Positions 26,314-36,582 of a stretch of 64,000 nucleotides of DNA are shown here, piece after piece. The stretch comes from Meiothermus sp. QL-1 (GTDB lineage: Bacteria; Deinococcota; Deinococci; Deinococcales; Thermaceae). The position numbers and the translations under genes were made by a program. Numbering within the stretch: position 1 is the stretch's first letter; every line of letters begins with the position of its first letter. The DNA is taken from positions 42,617-106,616 of the forward strand of contig NZ_QQSV01000008.1 in the NCBI RefSeq assembly GCF_003351145.1, in the 5' to 3' direction. The notes below the pieces were generated by a model that saw nothing but the letters and a program-made list of their open reading frames with translations, did no database searches and had not been told where the DNA came from.

Positions 26314-27129
26314 AGAGGAAACGCAGAGCACCGCCCCGTAGGCCGTGGCGAAGCCCGCTTTGGGAGGAATGAGGGGGCGGGGCTCCACCTGGTAGAAGCG
26401 CCAGACCCGCTCCAAAGCAGCCCGTACAGGGGCTAGATCGGTCAGGTGGCCCACCAGCACCATCTGGGAGAGCCCCGCGGCCTTGAGGGCGTTGAGGGCG
26501 ATGACGCCGATTACCTGGCCCACCAGCGTGACCAGGCCCGCGGCCAGATCCTCGGGCCGGGGCTGGACGGCCCCCACCAGGCGGCCCAGGTTGACCGCGG
26601 TGGCCTCGGGCGGCAGGTGGCCGATGCCGCCCCCAATCACGTCCTGCAGCACCGTATCCACCCGGCTGGGGTCGCCCCGCTCGGCCAGACGGGCCAGCTC
26701 GAGGGGGTCGGCCGTGCCCAGGAGCAGCCTGGATAGGGCCAGAAGCGTGCCGCCCCCCACCGCCGAGCCGGTGAAGTGAGCGGCCTCGAGGCCCCGCGCC
26801 GCCACCATGGCGGTGCCGGTGCCGGCCGAGACCACCAGGGCCTCCCGCAAGCCCGCCAGGGCCAGCCCCCCGCGCCCTATGGCCTGGATTTCCTCGACCC
26901 GCTCGAGCCTCAGGCCCAGGAGGCACTCGGGCAGGTTGCGCGAAAGCCCCCCCACGCAGACGACGGTCTCCAGCTGGCCAGGCCGAACCCCTAAGCTCCG
27001 CAACACCTCCTCCAGCGCCTCGGGGCTGGCGGGCCCGGTCTTCAGCATCTGCTCGGCCACTATGGTCTGGCCCTCCACCAGCACGGCATCGGTATTGGAA
27101 AGCCCGAAGTCTACGCCGAGCTTCAACAT
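26311..27129 (-). CDS. Type II pantothenate kinase-like ATPase (actin-fold)
   Basis: A 272-residue protein with actin/hexokinase-fold ATPase motifs: phosphate 1 LGVDFGLSNTDAVLV, adenosine-binding VVSAGTGTAMVAA and the VGGGTLLALSRLLLG stretch, which closely follows the type II (Fumble-like) pantothenate kinase pattern. That family phosphorylates pantothenate in CoA synthesis. The DFGLSNTD loop differs from the usual GG-T-K loop, so a related kinase or a BadF-type ATPase is possible. It lies one base after the DMT exporter gene with GAGGAGGG upstream of the ATG. Confidence 0.65.
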   Translation of the reverse strand: MLKLGVDFGLSNTDAVLVEGQTIVAEQMLKTGPASPEALEEVLRSLGVRPGQLETVVCVGGLSRNLPECLLGLRLERVEEIQAIGRGGLALAGLREALVVSAGTGTAMVAARGLEAAHFTGSAVGGGTLLALSRLLLGTADPLELARLAERGDPSRVDTVLQDVIGGGIGHLPPEATAVNLGRLVGAVQPRPEDLAAGLVTLVGQVIGVIALNALKAAGLSQMVLVGHLTDLAPVRAALERVWRFYQVEPRPLIPPKAGFATAYGAVLCVSS

Positions 27130-27130
27130 G

Positions 27131-28057
27131 CTAGGGGCCCTCCTCTGCAGCGGCCTTTTCCCGGGAGGAGTTGCCGAGCACCGCCAGGCCTACCCCCGCC
27201 AGCAGAAGTAGCCCGCCCCAAACCACCTGGACCGAGGGCACCTCGGCGAAAATCAGCAGGGCCAGAAGGCTGGCCCCAACCGGCTCAAGGAGGGCCACCA
27301 GGCTTACCAGCACCGGGTGAGCGTGCCGCATGGCCCAGTTCAGGCTGGTATGCCCGATGAGCTGGGGAAAGAGGGCCATCAGGGCAATCCAAAGGTAGGT
27401 GAGGGGGGGATACCCCAGGTAGCCACCCCCCAGCAGCCAGGGCAGGGGCAAGAGCAGCAAGGCCGCGGTGGTGTAGGCAGTAGCGATATAGACCCCAATC
27501 GGCAGGCCCCGCCGCTGGGCCTCCCGCCCCAGCAGCAGGTAGGCCGCCGCTGCCACCGCCCCACACAGGGCCAAAAGGTTGCCCAAAGGTGGGTCAGGCG
27601 CAGGCGCACCGCCAGAATCGGCCAAAGCCACCACAACCGCTCCTCCGAGGGCTATACCGATGGCGAGGAGGGTGAGGCGGTTGGGCGCCAGCCCAAGCCA
27701 GAGCCAGGCCAGAAGGGCCATCCAGATGGGGGTGGAGGTCACCAGCACGGTGCTGGCGGCAATGCTGGTGAGACCCAGGGAGGTGATCCAGGTGGCGAAG
27801 TGCAGGGCCAGAAAGGCCCCCGCCCCCAGGGCGAAAGGCCAGGGGTTGGCAGAGGTCTTTAGCCGCCGAAGCCCCTGCCAGGCCGGCAGCAAAAATAAAC
27901 TGGCGAAAAGCATGCGCAAAGCGCTCATCACCAGGCTAAAAGCCACGCCGCTGTCCCCCGCGCTCTGGCTGGCCAGGCGCACGAATATAGAGCCGAAGGA
28001 GATGGCCGCCACACCTGCCGAAAGCACCGCTGCCACTGCCAAAACCGAGGGCCGCAT
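27131..28057 (-). CDS. DMT-superfamily (EamA) transporter
   Basis: A 308-residue inner-membrane protein with about ten hydrophobic segments in two EamA repeats; the second repeat ends LLEPVGASLLALLIFAEVPSVQVVWGGLLLLAGVGLAVL, the family hallmark. Such proteins export amino acids or small metabolites. The substrate is unknown. It is the first gene of a minus-strand series leading to the PanK-like kinase and apgM. A TAGAAT box (28069-28064) lies six bases before the ATG. Confidence 0.85.
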   Translation of the reverse strand: MRPSVLAVAAVLSAGVAAISFGSIFVRLASQSAGDSGVAFSLVMSALRMLFASLFLLPAWQGLRRLKTSANPWPFALGAGAFLALHFATWITSLGLTSIAASTVLVTSTPIWMALLAWLWLGLAPNRLTLLAIGIALGGAVVVALADSGGAPAPDPPLGNLLALCGAVAAAAYLLLGREAQRRGLPIGVYIATAYTTAALLLLPLPWLLGGGYLGYPPLTYLWIALMALFPQLIGHTSLNWAMRHAHPVLVSLVALLEPVGASLLALLIFAEVPSVQVVWGGLLLLAGVGLAVLGNSSREKAAAEEGP

Positions 28058-28063
28058 GGCGCG

Positions 28064-28069
28064 ATTCTA
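28064..28069 (-). promoter_or_regulatory. Leaderless-type -10 box for the EamA transporter gene
   Basis: Minus-strand TAGAAT is six bases before the ATG at 28057, the same box and spacing as for apgM and polA. Confidence 0.5.
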
Positions 28070-28114
28070 ACTGAACGCTTATGACCGTGGAGCGACGTTT
28101 TCTGCGCAGCTTGG

Positions 28115-28120
28115 TATACT
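28115..28120 (+). promoter_or_regulatory. Probable -10 box of the pnt operon
   Basis: TATACT is a near-consensus -10 box, followed by a leader of about 60 bases containing a GGGGAACCCC hairpin and a GGAGGTGG ribosome site before the pntAA ATG. The -35 region (GCGACG) is poor. Confidence 0.45.
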
Positions 28121-28181
28121 GCCGCCTGTGTTCCAGTGGGGAACCCCTTGGGCTTCGGCCTGAGGGCCTGGTGGAGGTGGA

Positions 28182-29306
28182 ATGGTTCAGATTGCAGTGC
28201 CCAAAGAGACGGCGCCTGGCGAACGCCGGGTGGCCCTCACCCCGGAGGTGGTGGCGCGGTTGGTGAAGGAGGGGTGCCGGGTGCGGCTCGAGACTGGCGC
28301 CGGTGCGCAGGCCTATTTTTCCGACGAGGCCTACCGCAACGCCGGGGCCGAGGTGGTAAGCCGCGAGACCCTCTTCCAGGAGGCCCAGGTGGTCTTCACG
28401 GTGCAGCCCCTCGAGGTGGCCGATCTGCGCCGCCTGGCCGCAGGTACCCTGGTGGTAGGGCTGATGTACCCCCACCGCGACCCCGAGCGGGTCCGCGCCA
28501 TGGCCGAAGGCGGGATTACCGCCCTGGCCATGGAGCTCATCCCCCGAATCACCCGGGCCCAGAGCATGGACGTGCTCTCCTCCCAGGCCACCGTGGCCGG
28601 GTATATGGCCGCCCTGATCGCAGCCCGCGAGAGCAGCCGCTTCTTCCCCATGCTCACCACCGCCGCCGGCACCATCCGCCCTGCCCGGGTCATGGTGATG
28701 GGGGTGGGGGTGGCCGGGCTGCAGGCCATCGCCACCGCCCGCCGGCTGGGGGCCAACGTCTGGGCTTACGATGTCCGCAAGGCCGCGGCCGAGCAGGCCC
28801 TTTCCCTGGGGGCCAAGGTAATCGAGCTGCCCATCAGCGCCGAGGGCGAGGGGGGGTATGCCCGCGAGCTGACCGAGGAGGAAAAGCGAATCCAGCACGA
28901 GGCCCTGGCCAAAGAGGTGGGGAGCATGGACGCGGTCATCACCACGGCGCAGGTGCCAGGCCGCAAGGCCCCCCTGCTCATCACCCCGGACATGGTCGAG
29001 CGGATGGGGCCGGGCTCGGTCATCGTGGACCTGGCCGCAGAATCGGGCGGCAACTGCGCCCTGACCCGGCCAGGAGAGACGGTAGAGGTCAACGGGGTCA
29101 GGATCGTGGGGCCGCTGAACCTACCGAGCGCGCTGGCGGTGCACGCCAGCGAGATGTACGCCAAGAACCTCTACAACCTTTCCAAGCTCCTCATCAAGGA
29201 AAAAGCCCTTGCCCCCGACTGGAGCGACGAAATTCTGGCCGGGGCCCTGCTCACCCACCAAGGCGAGATTGCCCACGCGCCCACCCGGGCGCTTTTAGGA
29301 GGTTAG
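28182..29306 (+). CDS. pntAA: NAD(P) transhydrogenase subunit alpha, part 1 (NAD-binding domain I)
   Basis: A 374-residue soluble domain that binds NAD(H) and swaps hydride with NADP(H) on the PntB domain. The N-terminus VPKETAPGERRVALTPE is shared with alanine dehydrogenase, but the neighbours settle the identity: the two membrane subunits follow directly. Other features are the Rossmann motif VMVMGVGVAGLQAIATARRLGA and the RQD-loop-like region. In Thermus and many bacteria the transhydrogenase is encoded by three genes, as here. GGAGGTGG lies before the ATG. Confidence 0.93.
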   Translation: MVQIAVPKETAPGERRVALTPEVVARLVKEGCRVRLETGAGAQAYFSDEAYRNAGAEVVSRETLFQEAQVVFTVQPLEVADLRRLAAGTLVVGLMYPHRDPERVRAMAEGGITALAMELIPRITRAQSMDVLSSQATVAGYMAALIAARESSRFFPMLTTAAGTIRPARVMVMGVGVAGLQAIATARRLGANVWAYDVRKAAAEQALSLGAKVIELPISAEGEGGYARELTEEEKRIQHEALAKEVGSMDAVITTAQVPGRKAPLLITPDMVERMGPGSVIVDLAAESGGNCALTRPGETVEVNGVRIVGPLNLPSALAVHASEMYAKNLYNLSKLLIKEKALAPDWSDEILAGALLTHQGEIAHAPTRALLGG

Positions 29307-29308
29307 CC

Positions 29309-29599
29309 ATGGACTCGACCTGGGCAGCTTTGTACATCTTCTTGCTGGCAGCCTTTACCGGCTACGAGGTGATCAGTCGGGTGCCGGTCATCCTGCACAC
29401 CCCCTTGATGTCCGGCTCCAACTTCATCCACGGCATCGTGGTGGTGGGGGCCATGGTGGTGCTGGGCCACGCGGAGACACCCCTCGAGCAGGCCATCGGC
29501 TTCTTCGGGGTCATCCTGGGAGCGGCCAATGCAGCGGGGGGCTACGTGGTCACCGAGCGGATGCTGGAGATGTTTGAGCGAAAACCGAAAGGAGGCTAG
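29309..29599 (+). CDS. pntAB: NAD(P) transhydrogenase subunit alpha, part 2 (membrane)
   Basis: A 96-residue membrane subunit with three helices: YIFLLAAFTGYEVISRVPVI, the NFIHGIVVVGAMVVLG segment, and the C-terminal FGVILGAANAAGGYVV. It forms part of the proton channel of the transhydrogenase with PntB. TAGGAGGT lies seven bases before the ATG at 29309, which starts two bases after the pntAA stop. The larger open frame over this region comes from another reading of pntAA and is not the gene start. Confidence 0.93.
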   Translation: MDSTWAALYIFLLAAFTGYEVISRVPVILHTPLMSGSNFIHGIVVVGAMVVLGHAETPLEQAIGFFGVILGAANAAGGYVVTERMLEMFERKPKGG

Positions 29600-29622
29600 T
29601 AGCCCACTCGCTGCTTTCAGCT

Positions 29623-30981
29623 ATGGAAAACTTCGTCCAGCTCGTGTACTTCCTGACGGCCCTGCTCTTCATCCTGGGCCTCAAGCGCATGGCCTCCCCC
29701 GCCACCGCCCGCAGCGGGGTGGTCTGGGCCGGGGCAGCCATGGTGGCGGCCACCTTGGTCACCTTCTTCCTGCCCGACCTGCACAACCGGGGCCTGATGC
29801 TCCTGGCCATTGCGGTGGGCACGGTGGTGGCCTGGATTGCGGCCAAGCGGGTGCAGATGACCGACATGCCCCAGATGGTGGCCATCTACAACGGCATGGG
29901 GGGCGGTGCGGCGGGGGCCATTGCTGCGGTGGAGCTCTTGCGGGGCGAGTTCGAAGGGGCCCAGGGCCTGAAGCTTCTGGCCATTTTGGGGGCCCTCATC
30001 GGCTCGGTATCCTTCACCGGCAGCCTGATTGCCTTCGCCAAGCTCCAGGGCCTGATGTCGAGCCGGCCCATCCTCTTCCCCACCCAGCAGCTGGTGAACG
30101 CCGGTGTGGGGGCGGCGGCTTTGCTGCTGGGGCTGGTGGTCCTCCTCACCGAGCCCAACCCCCTTATCCTGCTTTTCTTCCTTCTTGCCCTAAGCTTCGG
30201 GGTGCTGATGACCCTCCCGATTGGCGGAGGGGATATGCCGGTGGTCATCTCGCTCTACAACGCCTTCACCGGGCTGGCGGTGGGTTTTGAGGGCTTCGCC
30301 ATTGGGAATGCGGCCCTGATTGTGGCCGGCACGGTGGTGGGGGCAGCAGGCACCCTCCTCACCTTCCTGATGGCCAAGGCCATGAACCGGAGCCTCTGGA
30401 GCGTGCTGGTAGGTGGCTTTGGGGTGGAACAGGAGGCAGGCGAGGTCAAGGGAAGCCTCAAGCCCATCGACCTCGACGATGCCGCGGTTATGCTGGCCTA
30501 TGCCTCCAAGGTGATCTTCGTGCCCGGCTACGGCATGGCCCTGGCCCAGGCCCAGCACAAGCTGCGGGAGCTCGCGGATGTGCTCGAGGCCAAAGGGGTG
30601 GAGGTCAAGTTCGCCATCCACCCCGTGGCGGGCCGGATGCCCGGCCACATGAACGTGCTGCTGGCCGAGGCTGGGGTGGCCTACGAAAAGCTCTTCGACC
30701 TGGAGGACATCAACCCAGAGTTCCCCCAGGCGGATGTGGCCGTGGTCATCGGGGCCAACGACGTGGTCAACCCCGCCGCCCGCCGCAAGGGCTCGCCCCT
30801 CTACGGCATGCCCATCCTGGAGGTGGACAAGGCCAAAAACGCCATCGTTATCAAGCGCGGCCAGGGCAAGGGTTTTGCTGGGGTAGAAAACGAGCTCTTC
30901 TATGCCGACAATACCCGTATGCTCTATGGCGATGCCCAGAGCGTGCTGGGGCAGTTGGTGCAGGCCCTGAAAAAACTTTAG
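29623..30981 (+). CDS. pntB: NAD(P) transhydrogenase subunit beta
   Basis: A 452-residue protein with an N-terminal membrane half of eight or nine helices (residues 1-270) and a C-terminal NADP(H)-binding domain (about 275-452; VIFVPGYGMALAQAQHKLRELADVL, the HPVAGRMPGHMNVLLAEA motif and IGANDVVNPAARR). It couples proton entry to NADPH formation. It completes the pntAA-AB-B operon; a GC-rich hairpin at 30988-31009 closes it. Confidence 0.96.
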   Translation: MENFVQLVYFLTALLFILGLKRMASPATARSGVVWAGAAMVAATLVTFFLPDLHNRGLMLLAIAVGTVVAWIAAKRVQMTDMPQMVAIYNGMGGGAAGAIAAVELLRGEFEGAQGLKLLAILGALIGSVSFTGSLIAFAKLQGLMSSRPILFPTQQLVNAGVGAAALLLGLVVLLTEPNPLILLFFLLALSFGVLMTLPIGGGDMPVVISLYNAFTGLAVGFEGFAIGNAALIVAGTVVGAAGTLLTFLMAKAMNRSLWSVLVGGFGVEQEAGEVKGSLKPIDLDDAAVMLAYASKVIFVPGYGMALAQAQHKLRELADVLEAKGVEVKFAIHPVAGRMPGHMNVLLAEAGVAYEKLFDLEDINPEFPQADVAVVIGANDVVNPAARRKGSPLYGMPILEVDKAKNAIVIKRGQGKGFAGVENELFYADNTRMLYGDAQSVLGQLVQALKKL

Positions 30982-30987
30982 AGCGCT

Positions 30988-31009
30988 GGCCGGGCCTTAG
31001 GGCCCGGCC
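30988..31009 (+). terminator. Stem-loop after pntB
   Basis: GGCCGGGCC, loop TTAG, GGCCCGGCC starts seven bases after the pntB stop. There is no long T-run, but position and strength suit a terminator in front of the next promoter. Confidence 0.55.
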
Positions 31010-31014
31010 TGGCG

Positions 31015-31043
31015 TTGACACTCCCATGAGGCTAGGGTAAATT
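31015..31043 (+). promoter_or_regulatory. Promoter of the sugar ABC transporter operon
   Basis: TTGACA (31015-31020) and TAAATT (31038-31043) are separated by exactly 17 bases, the best sigma-70 type match in this part of the window. A leader of about 90 bases with repeats follows. Confidence 0.75.
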
Positions 31044-31057
31044 CCAAGGCGGAGGTC

Positions 31058-31124
31058 CTTCCAAAGAGCCGCTGTTGAGCGTAGTTTGCTACGTTCACTG
31101 TCCCTTTTGGAAGCACTTCCAAAG
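31058..31124 (+). promoter_or_regulatory. Candidate operator sites in the ABC operon leader
   Basis: CTTCCAAAG occurs at 31058-31066 and again at 31116-31124. The second copy is half of the inverted repeat TTGGAAG-CA-CTTCCAA (31107-31122) just before the ribosome site. Another small dyad, CGTAG-TTTG-CTACG, is at 31080-31093. A sugar-responsive repressor is the natural candidate; none is encoded nearby. Confidence 0.5.
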
Positions 31125-31138
31125 CTTGGGGAGGAAGC

Positions 31139-32425
31139 ATGAAGCGTAGAGAATTTCTCAAAAAAGCTGGCGTTGGTCTGGCCACGAGCTGGCTGATGAG
31201 CCGGGGGGTAGTGCGCGCGCAGGGCCAGGTCACCCTGCGGGTCTCCTTGGGTGGAGGCGTGGGAGAAGGGCCGCGCTGGATGCGCACCCGCCTGGCCGAG
31301 TTCACCCGCCGCACTGGCATCCGGGCTGAGGTCTTCGAGGCCCCCACCGACACCGACGCCCAGTTGGCGCTTTACCAGCAGTACTGGGCCGGCCGCAGCG
31401 CCGACATCGACGTCTACATGGTGGACGTGATCTGGCCGGGAATCATCGCCCCGCACGCTCTCGACCTCAAGCCCTACTTCACCGAGGCCGAGATGCGGGA
31501 GTTCTTCCCCCGCATCGTGCAAAACAACACCATCCGGGGCAAGCTCACCTCCATCCCCTTCTTCACCGACGCTGGGTTGCTCTACTACCGCACCGACCTC
31601 TTGCAGAAGTACGGCTACCGCAACCCCCCCCGCACCTGGGCCGAGCTGGAGCAGATGGCCCAGCGGGTCATGGAGGGGGAGCGCCGGGCCGGCAACCGGG
31701 ACTTCTGGGGCTTCGTCTTCCAGGGCAAGCCCTACGAGGGTCTGACCTGCGATGCGCTGGAGTGGATCTACTCCTTCGGCGGCGGACGTATTGTTGAACC
31801 CGATGGCCGCATCAGCGTGAACAACGGCCGGGCTGCCCTGGCCCTCAACACCGTGCGCCGCTTCGTGGGCACCATCGCCCCCCAGGGGGTGACCAGCTAT
31901 GCCGAGGAAGAGGCAAGGAACGTCTGGCAGCAAGGGAACAGCCTCTTCATGCGCAACTGGCCCTACGCCTACGCCCTGGGCCAGGCCGAAAACAGCCCCA
32001 TCCGCGGCAAGTTCGCCGTCACCGTTCTGCCCCGGGGCGGGGCCGATGCCCCCAACGCCGCTACCCTTGGGGGCTGGCAGCTCATGGTCTCGGCCTACAG
32101 CCGCCATCCCAAGGAGGCCGCCGAACTGGTGAAGTTCCTGACCTCAACAGAAAGCCAGAAGGACTTCGCCCTCACCCTCTCCTGGCTGCCGACCCGCCCG
32201 GCCCTCTACAACGACCGGGATATCCTGGCCAAGACCCCTTGGTTCCGCGATCTCTTGCCTGTCTTCCAAAACGCGGTCTCCCGCCCCTCGGATGTGGCTG
32301 GAGCCCGCTACAACCAGGTCTCTGAGGCCATCTGGACCGAGACCCACAGCGCCCTCACCGGCCGCAAGACCGGCGAGGCCGCGGTGCGGGACCTCGAGGC
32401 CCGCCTGCGCCGCATTCTGCGCTAG
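31139..32425 (+). CDS. ABC sugar transporter substrate-binding protein (alpha-glucoside type)
   Basis: A 428-residue family-1 solute-binding protein. The N-terminus [11 protein letters not shown] contains a twin-arginine RREFLK motif followed by a hydrophobic stretch and RAQ, so Tat-dependent export of a folded protein is likely. The body has [21 protein letters not shown] and [11 protein letters not shown], typical of trehalose/maltose-type binding proteins of Thermus relatives. GGGGAGGAAG precedes the ATG. The GH31 alpha-glucosidase in the same operon supports an alpha-glucoside ligand. Confidence 0.88.
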   Translation: MKRREFLKKAGVGLATSWLMSRGVVRAQGQVTLRVSLGGGVGEGPRWMRTRLAEFTRRTGIRAEVFEAPTDTDAQLALYQQYWAGRSADIDVYMVDVIWPGIIAPHALDLKPYFTEAEMREFFPRIVQNNTIRGKLTSIPFFTDAGLLYYRTDLLQKYGYRNPPRTWAELEQMAQRVMEGERRAGNRDFWGFVFQGKPYEGLTCDALEWIYSFGGGRIVEPDGRISVNNGRAALALNTVRRFVGTIAPQGVTSYAEEEARNVWQQGNSLFMRNWPYAYALGQAENSPIRGKFAVTVLPRGGADAPNAATLGGWQLMVSAYSRHPKEAAELVKFLTSTESQKDFALTLSWLPTRPALYNDRDILAKTPWFRDLLPVFQNAVSRPSDVAGARYNQVSEAIWTETHSALTGRKTGEAAVRDLEARLRRILR

Positions 32426-32436
32426 GATTTGGCCCC

Positions 32437-32460
32437 CCCGGGGAGCCCGGGCTCCCCGGG
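32437..32460 (+). repeat. Perfect 24-base palindrome between binding protein and permease genes
   Basis: CCCGGGGAGCCC followed by its exact complement forms an uninterrupted inverted repeat. In the RNA this strong stem lies 12 bases after the stop of the binding-protein gene. Such stems protect the upstream message or cause partial termination, giving more binding protein than permease. Confidence 0.7.
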
Positions 32461-32479
32461 ATTGCTGTAAAGGGAAAGT

Positions 32480-33351
32480 ATGCTCACCCAAAGACAGGTT
32501 CGGCTGGCCTGGCTGCTGGTGCTGCCCACCCTTTTGGTGGTGGTCTTCGTCGCCGGCTACCCTTTGGCCCAGGTCTTCTACTGGTCCTTTTACAAGGCCG
32601 ACATCGCCCTGGTAGAGCCGCCGGAGTTCGTGGGTTTTGAAAACTACCTCTTCTTGCTGCGCGACCCCGACTTCCGCGAGGCTTTGTGGAACACCATCAA
32701 GTTCACCGTGTTCTCGGTGAGCATCGAGACCGTGCTGGGGCTGGTCATCGCCCTCATCATCCACTCCAACTTCAAAGGCCGGGGCCTGGTGCGCACCGCC
32801 ATCCTCATCCCCTGGGCCATCCCCACGGTGGTCTCGGCCAAGATGTGGCAGTGGATGCTCAACGACGTGTACGGGGTAATCAACATCCTGGGGGTAAAGC
32901 TCGGCATCCTTTCGCAAAAGGTGGCTTTTCTGGCCCGGCCCGAGCTGATGCTGCCAGCCATCATCGCCGTGGACGTGTGGAAGACCACCCCCTTCATGGC
33001 CCTTCTGCTTTTAGCCGGGCTACAGCTCATCCCCAACGAGCTCTACGAGGCCGCCAGCATCGACGGGGCCTCCCGCTGGCAGCAGTTCTGGACCATCACC
33101 CTGCCCCTTCTGACCCCTGCGCTGGTGGTGGCCCTCGTCTTCCGCACCCTGGACGCTTTGCGGGTCTTTGACGTCATCTACGTGATGACCGGGGTCAACC
33201 CGGCCACCCGCACCCTGGCCGTCTACAACCGGCAGAACCTCATCGACTTCCAGGACCTGGGCTACGGCTCAGCCATCAGCGTGGCCATTTTGGTGGTCAT
33301 CTTCGTTTTTGTAATTCTCTACATGCGCAGCATCGGAAGGGAGGCCCTGAA

Positions 33352-33355
<4 letters not shown>
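32480..33355 (+). CDS. ABC sugar transporter permease, MalF-like
   Basis: A 291-residue inner-membrane protein with about six helices. The EAA loop that contacts the ATPase is ELYEAASIDGASRWQQFWTITLPLL near residue 195. The start ATG is preceded by AAGGGAAAG. It ends in an ATGA overlap with the second permease gene. It forms the translocation pore with that protein for the sugar captured by the upstream binding protein. No ATPase gene is in the operon. Confidence 0.92.
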
Positions 33356-34194
<839 letters not shown>

Positions 34195-34203
34195 GAGGGA
34201 GTT

Positions 34204-36450
34204 TTGAACGAGCTGCTTGGTTGGAAGATTCCCTTTGACCGGATGGAGCGCCTGCCCCTCCAGGGGGGGCTGGTGCACATCGAGGTTCAGGCCCTGGAGA
34301 AAGAAGGGGTGCAGGCCTGGCGGGTGCTCCTCACCCAGCGCCCGCGCGACCGCTGCAAGGAAGGCCCGGCAATCCGGGGGATGCTCCGGCAGCAAGAGCC
34401 CGCGCTGCTGGAACAAGGAGAGGACCGGCTGGCGGTGGGGGGCCTCGAGCTCTCCTTCTGGGGGCTGCCCCACCGGGAGGTGCCGGAAGAACTGCGCCTG
34501 CTCGCCGATGGGGTGCCCTACCCCCTGCTGGGGCTGCGCTTTGACCTGGGCACAGCCCGCTACTACGGCCTGGGCGAGCGCACGGGGGGGCTCGAGCGCC
34601 GGGGCAGAGCCTACTGGAACTTCACCGCCGACCAGCCGCCCAGACCGGGCAACGACCCCCTCTACCAGGCCAGCCCCTTTCTGCTGCGGCTGGAGGGGGA
34701 GCGGGCCCTGGGGCTTTTCCTGGACGAGAGCCACCCGAGCCTGTTCGACCTGGGCCACACCCACCCCGCCGAGGCCCGCATTGCCGTGATGGGGCCCACC
34801 CTGGACCTCTACCTGCTGGAGGGGCCGCCGCTTGGGGTGGTCCAGGGGATAACCCGGCTCACCGGGCGCCCCCCCATGCCCCCGCTTTGGGCCCTTGGCT
34901 ACCACCAGTGCCGCTACAGCTACGCCGACGAGGCAGCCGTGCGGGAGGTGGTGGAAGCCTTTGCCCAGCACGACCTACCCCTCGAGGCCATCTGGTTGGA
35001 CATTCACTACATGGAGGGGTACAAGGTCTTCACCGCAAGCCCCGCCCGCTTCCCCGCTCTACGGGCCCTTTCGGAAGAGCTGGCTGGGAGGGGGTTGCGC
35101 CTGGTGCCCATCGTGGACCCCGGGGTAAAGGTGGAGGAGGGCTACAGGGTGTTCGAGGAGGGCCGCCGGCGGGGGGTGTTCATTTTGGACGACCGGGACG
35201 AGCTGCTCGTGGGCGGGGTCTGGCCCCGGCGGGCCGTCTGGCCCGACTTTAGCCGGGAAGAAACCCGCCGCTTCTGGGCTGAGGAGGTCCGCGCCTTCAC
35301 CGAAACGCATGGTTTTTCGGGCATCTGGAACGATATGAACGAGCCCGCGGTGCTGGAGTTGGGGGGCAAAGAGCCCCCCGACAAGGCCCTGCCCCTCACC
35401 GCCCGTCAGGGAGAAAAACACCACCTCGAGGCCCGCAACCTCTACGCGCTGGGCATGGCCGAGGCCACCTACCAGGGGCTGGCGGCCCCGGGCCGGCGGC
35501 CCTTCATCCTCACCCGCAGCGGCTTTCCCGGCATCCAGCGCTACGCCTTTGTATGGACAGGCGACAACGAAAGCCGCTTCGAGGACCTGGCCCTCTCGGT
35601 CTCCATGCTGCTCTCCTTGGGGCTCTGCGGCATCGCCTTCGCCGGCAGCGACGTGGGGGGATTCGGGCTGGACGCCGAGCCCGAGCTCTTGCTGCGCTGG
35701 ACCTGGCTGGGTACCCTCTACCCCTTCTTCCGCAATCACAGCGCCCTGGGCACCCGCCGCCAGGAGCCCTACGCCTTCGGTGAACCCTGGACCAGCCGCC
35801 TGCGCGAGGCCTTGCGCTTCCGCTATCGCCTGCTGCCCTACCTCTACAGCCTGGCCCGCATCGCCCACGAGGAGGGGCTGCCCCTCTGGCGCCCGCTCTT
35901 CCTCTACTGGCCCGAAGCCCGGCACGAGGACCAGTTTCTCCTGGGCGAGGCCCTGCTGGCAGCCCCGGTGCTGCGCCAGGGGGAACGGCGCCGGGAGGTC
36001 TACCTGCCCGAGGGGGGCTGGCAGGACTTCTGGAGCGGCCGGTTTTTGGGAGGCGGTCTGCACCGCGTGGAGGCCCCCCCAACGCATCTACCCCTCTTCC
36101 AGCAGGCCGGAACGGCCATCCCCCTGACCGAGCCCCGCTGCCCCACCCGCACCGCCCGCTGGCCGGTGCTCTGCTTCCGGGTGGTCCCGGGGCCGGAGAT
36201 ACGGGGCCGGGTCTACGAGGACGAGGGCGAGGGGCAGGATGAAGGGGCCTGGAGCGAGCTTACCGGGCGGTTCGACGGCAAGCGGCTCGAGCTCTCCTTC
36301 TCCGACCGCTCTGGCCACCCCCGCGAAGGGGTGTGGGCCGAGGTGCTGGGGGTTGGGCAGCCCAGTGAGGGAGAGAACTTCACCTACCAAGAGGGCCTGT
36401 TGCGGCTGGATTTGCGCACGGGCAGCGCCTGGGCTGTGTGGGACTGGTGA
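34204..36450 (+). CDS. GH31 family alpha-glucosidase
   Basis: A 748-residue glycoside hydrolase. The catalytic nucleophile is Asp377 in GIWNDMNEP, and the acid/base is Asp454 in WTGDNESRF; QPPRPGNDPLYQASPF and PPMPPLWALGYHQCRYSY are the usual N-terminal and barrel-start motifs. It cleaves terminal alpha-linked glucose. There is no signal peptide, so it works in the cytosol on sugar imported by the ABC system of its operon. It starts with TTG, preceded by AGGAGGGA at good distance. A beta-sandwich C-terminal region completes the protein. Confidence 0.93.
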   Translation: MNELLGWKIPFDRMERLPLQGGLVHIEVQALEKEGVQAWRVLLTQRPRDRCKEGPAIRGMLRQQEPALLEQGEDRLAVGGLELSFWGLPHREVPEELRLLADGVPYPLLGLRFDLGTARYYGLGERTGGLERRGRAYWNFTADQPPRPGNDPLYQASPFLLRLEGERALGLFLDESHPSLFDLGHTHPAEARIAVMGPTLDLYLLEGPPLGVVQGITRLTGRPPMPPLWALGYHQCRYSYADEAAVREVVEAFAQHDLPLEAIWLDIHYMEGYKVFTASPARFPALRALSEELAGRGLRLVPIVDPGVKVEEGYRVFEEGRRRGVFILDDRDELLVGGVWPRRAVWPDFSREETRRFWAEEVRAFTETHGFSGIWNDMNEPAVLELGGKEPPDKALPLTARQGEKHHLEARNLYALGMAEATYQGLAAPGRRPFILTRSGFPGIQRYAFVWTGDNESRFEDLALSVSMLLSLGLCGIAFAGSDVGGFGLDAEPELLLRWTWLGTLYPFFRNHSALGTRRQEPYAFGEPWTSRLREALRFRYRLLPYLYSLARIAHEEGLPLWRPLFLYWPEARHEDQFLLGEALLAAPVLRQGERRREVYLPEGGWQDFWSGRFLGGGLHRVEAPPTHLPLFQQAGTAIPLTEPRCPTRTARWPVLCFRVVPGPEIRGRVYEDEGEGQDEGAWSELTGRFDGKRLELSFSDRSGHPREGVWAEVLGVGQPSEGENFTYQEGLLRLDLRTGSAWAVWDW

Positions 36451-36513
36451 TGAACCGGGTTCGGGAAAGCCAGACCCTACCACAGCCCGATAAAGCCTAC
36501 GGCGGTGGGCAGG

Positions 36514-36568
36514 TTGCCCGGACCTGGAGACCCGCCGGGGCCAAGGACAGGTCCTAGGGGTCCGGCAA
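36514..36568 (+). ncRNA. Structured segment with competing helices, 3' of the GH31 gene
   Basis: TTGCCCGGACC (36514-36524) can pair with GGTCCGGCAA (36559-36568, one bulge), while the overlapping GGACCTG (36520-36526) can instead pair with CAGGTCC (36548-36554). The two helices exclude each other, and a T-run (36578-36583) follows ten bases later. This may be an elaborate terminator of the sugar operon or an attenuator. I could not match it to a known riboswitch. Confidence 0.4.
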
Positions 36569-36582
36569 AAACCCTGGTTTTT

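Noticed and set aside
28182..29306. Alanine dehydrogenase
   Set aside because: The N-terminus is shared with that enzyme, but the two transhydrogenase membrane subunits follow directly, so it is PntAA.
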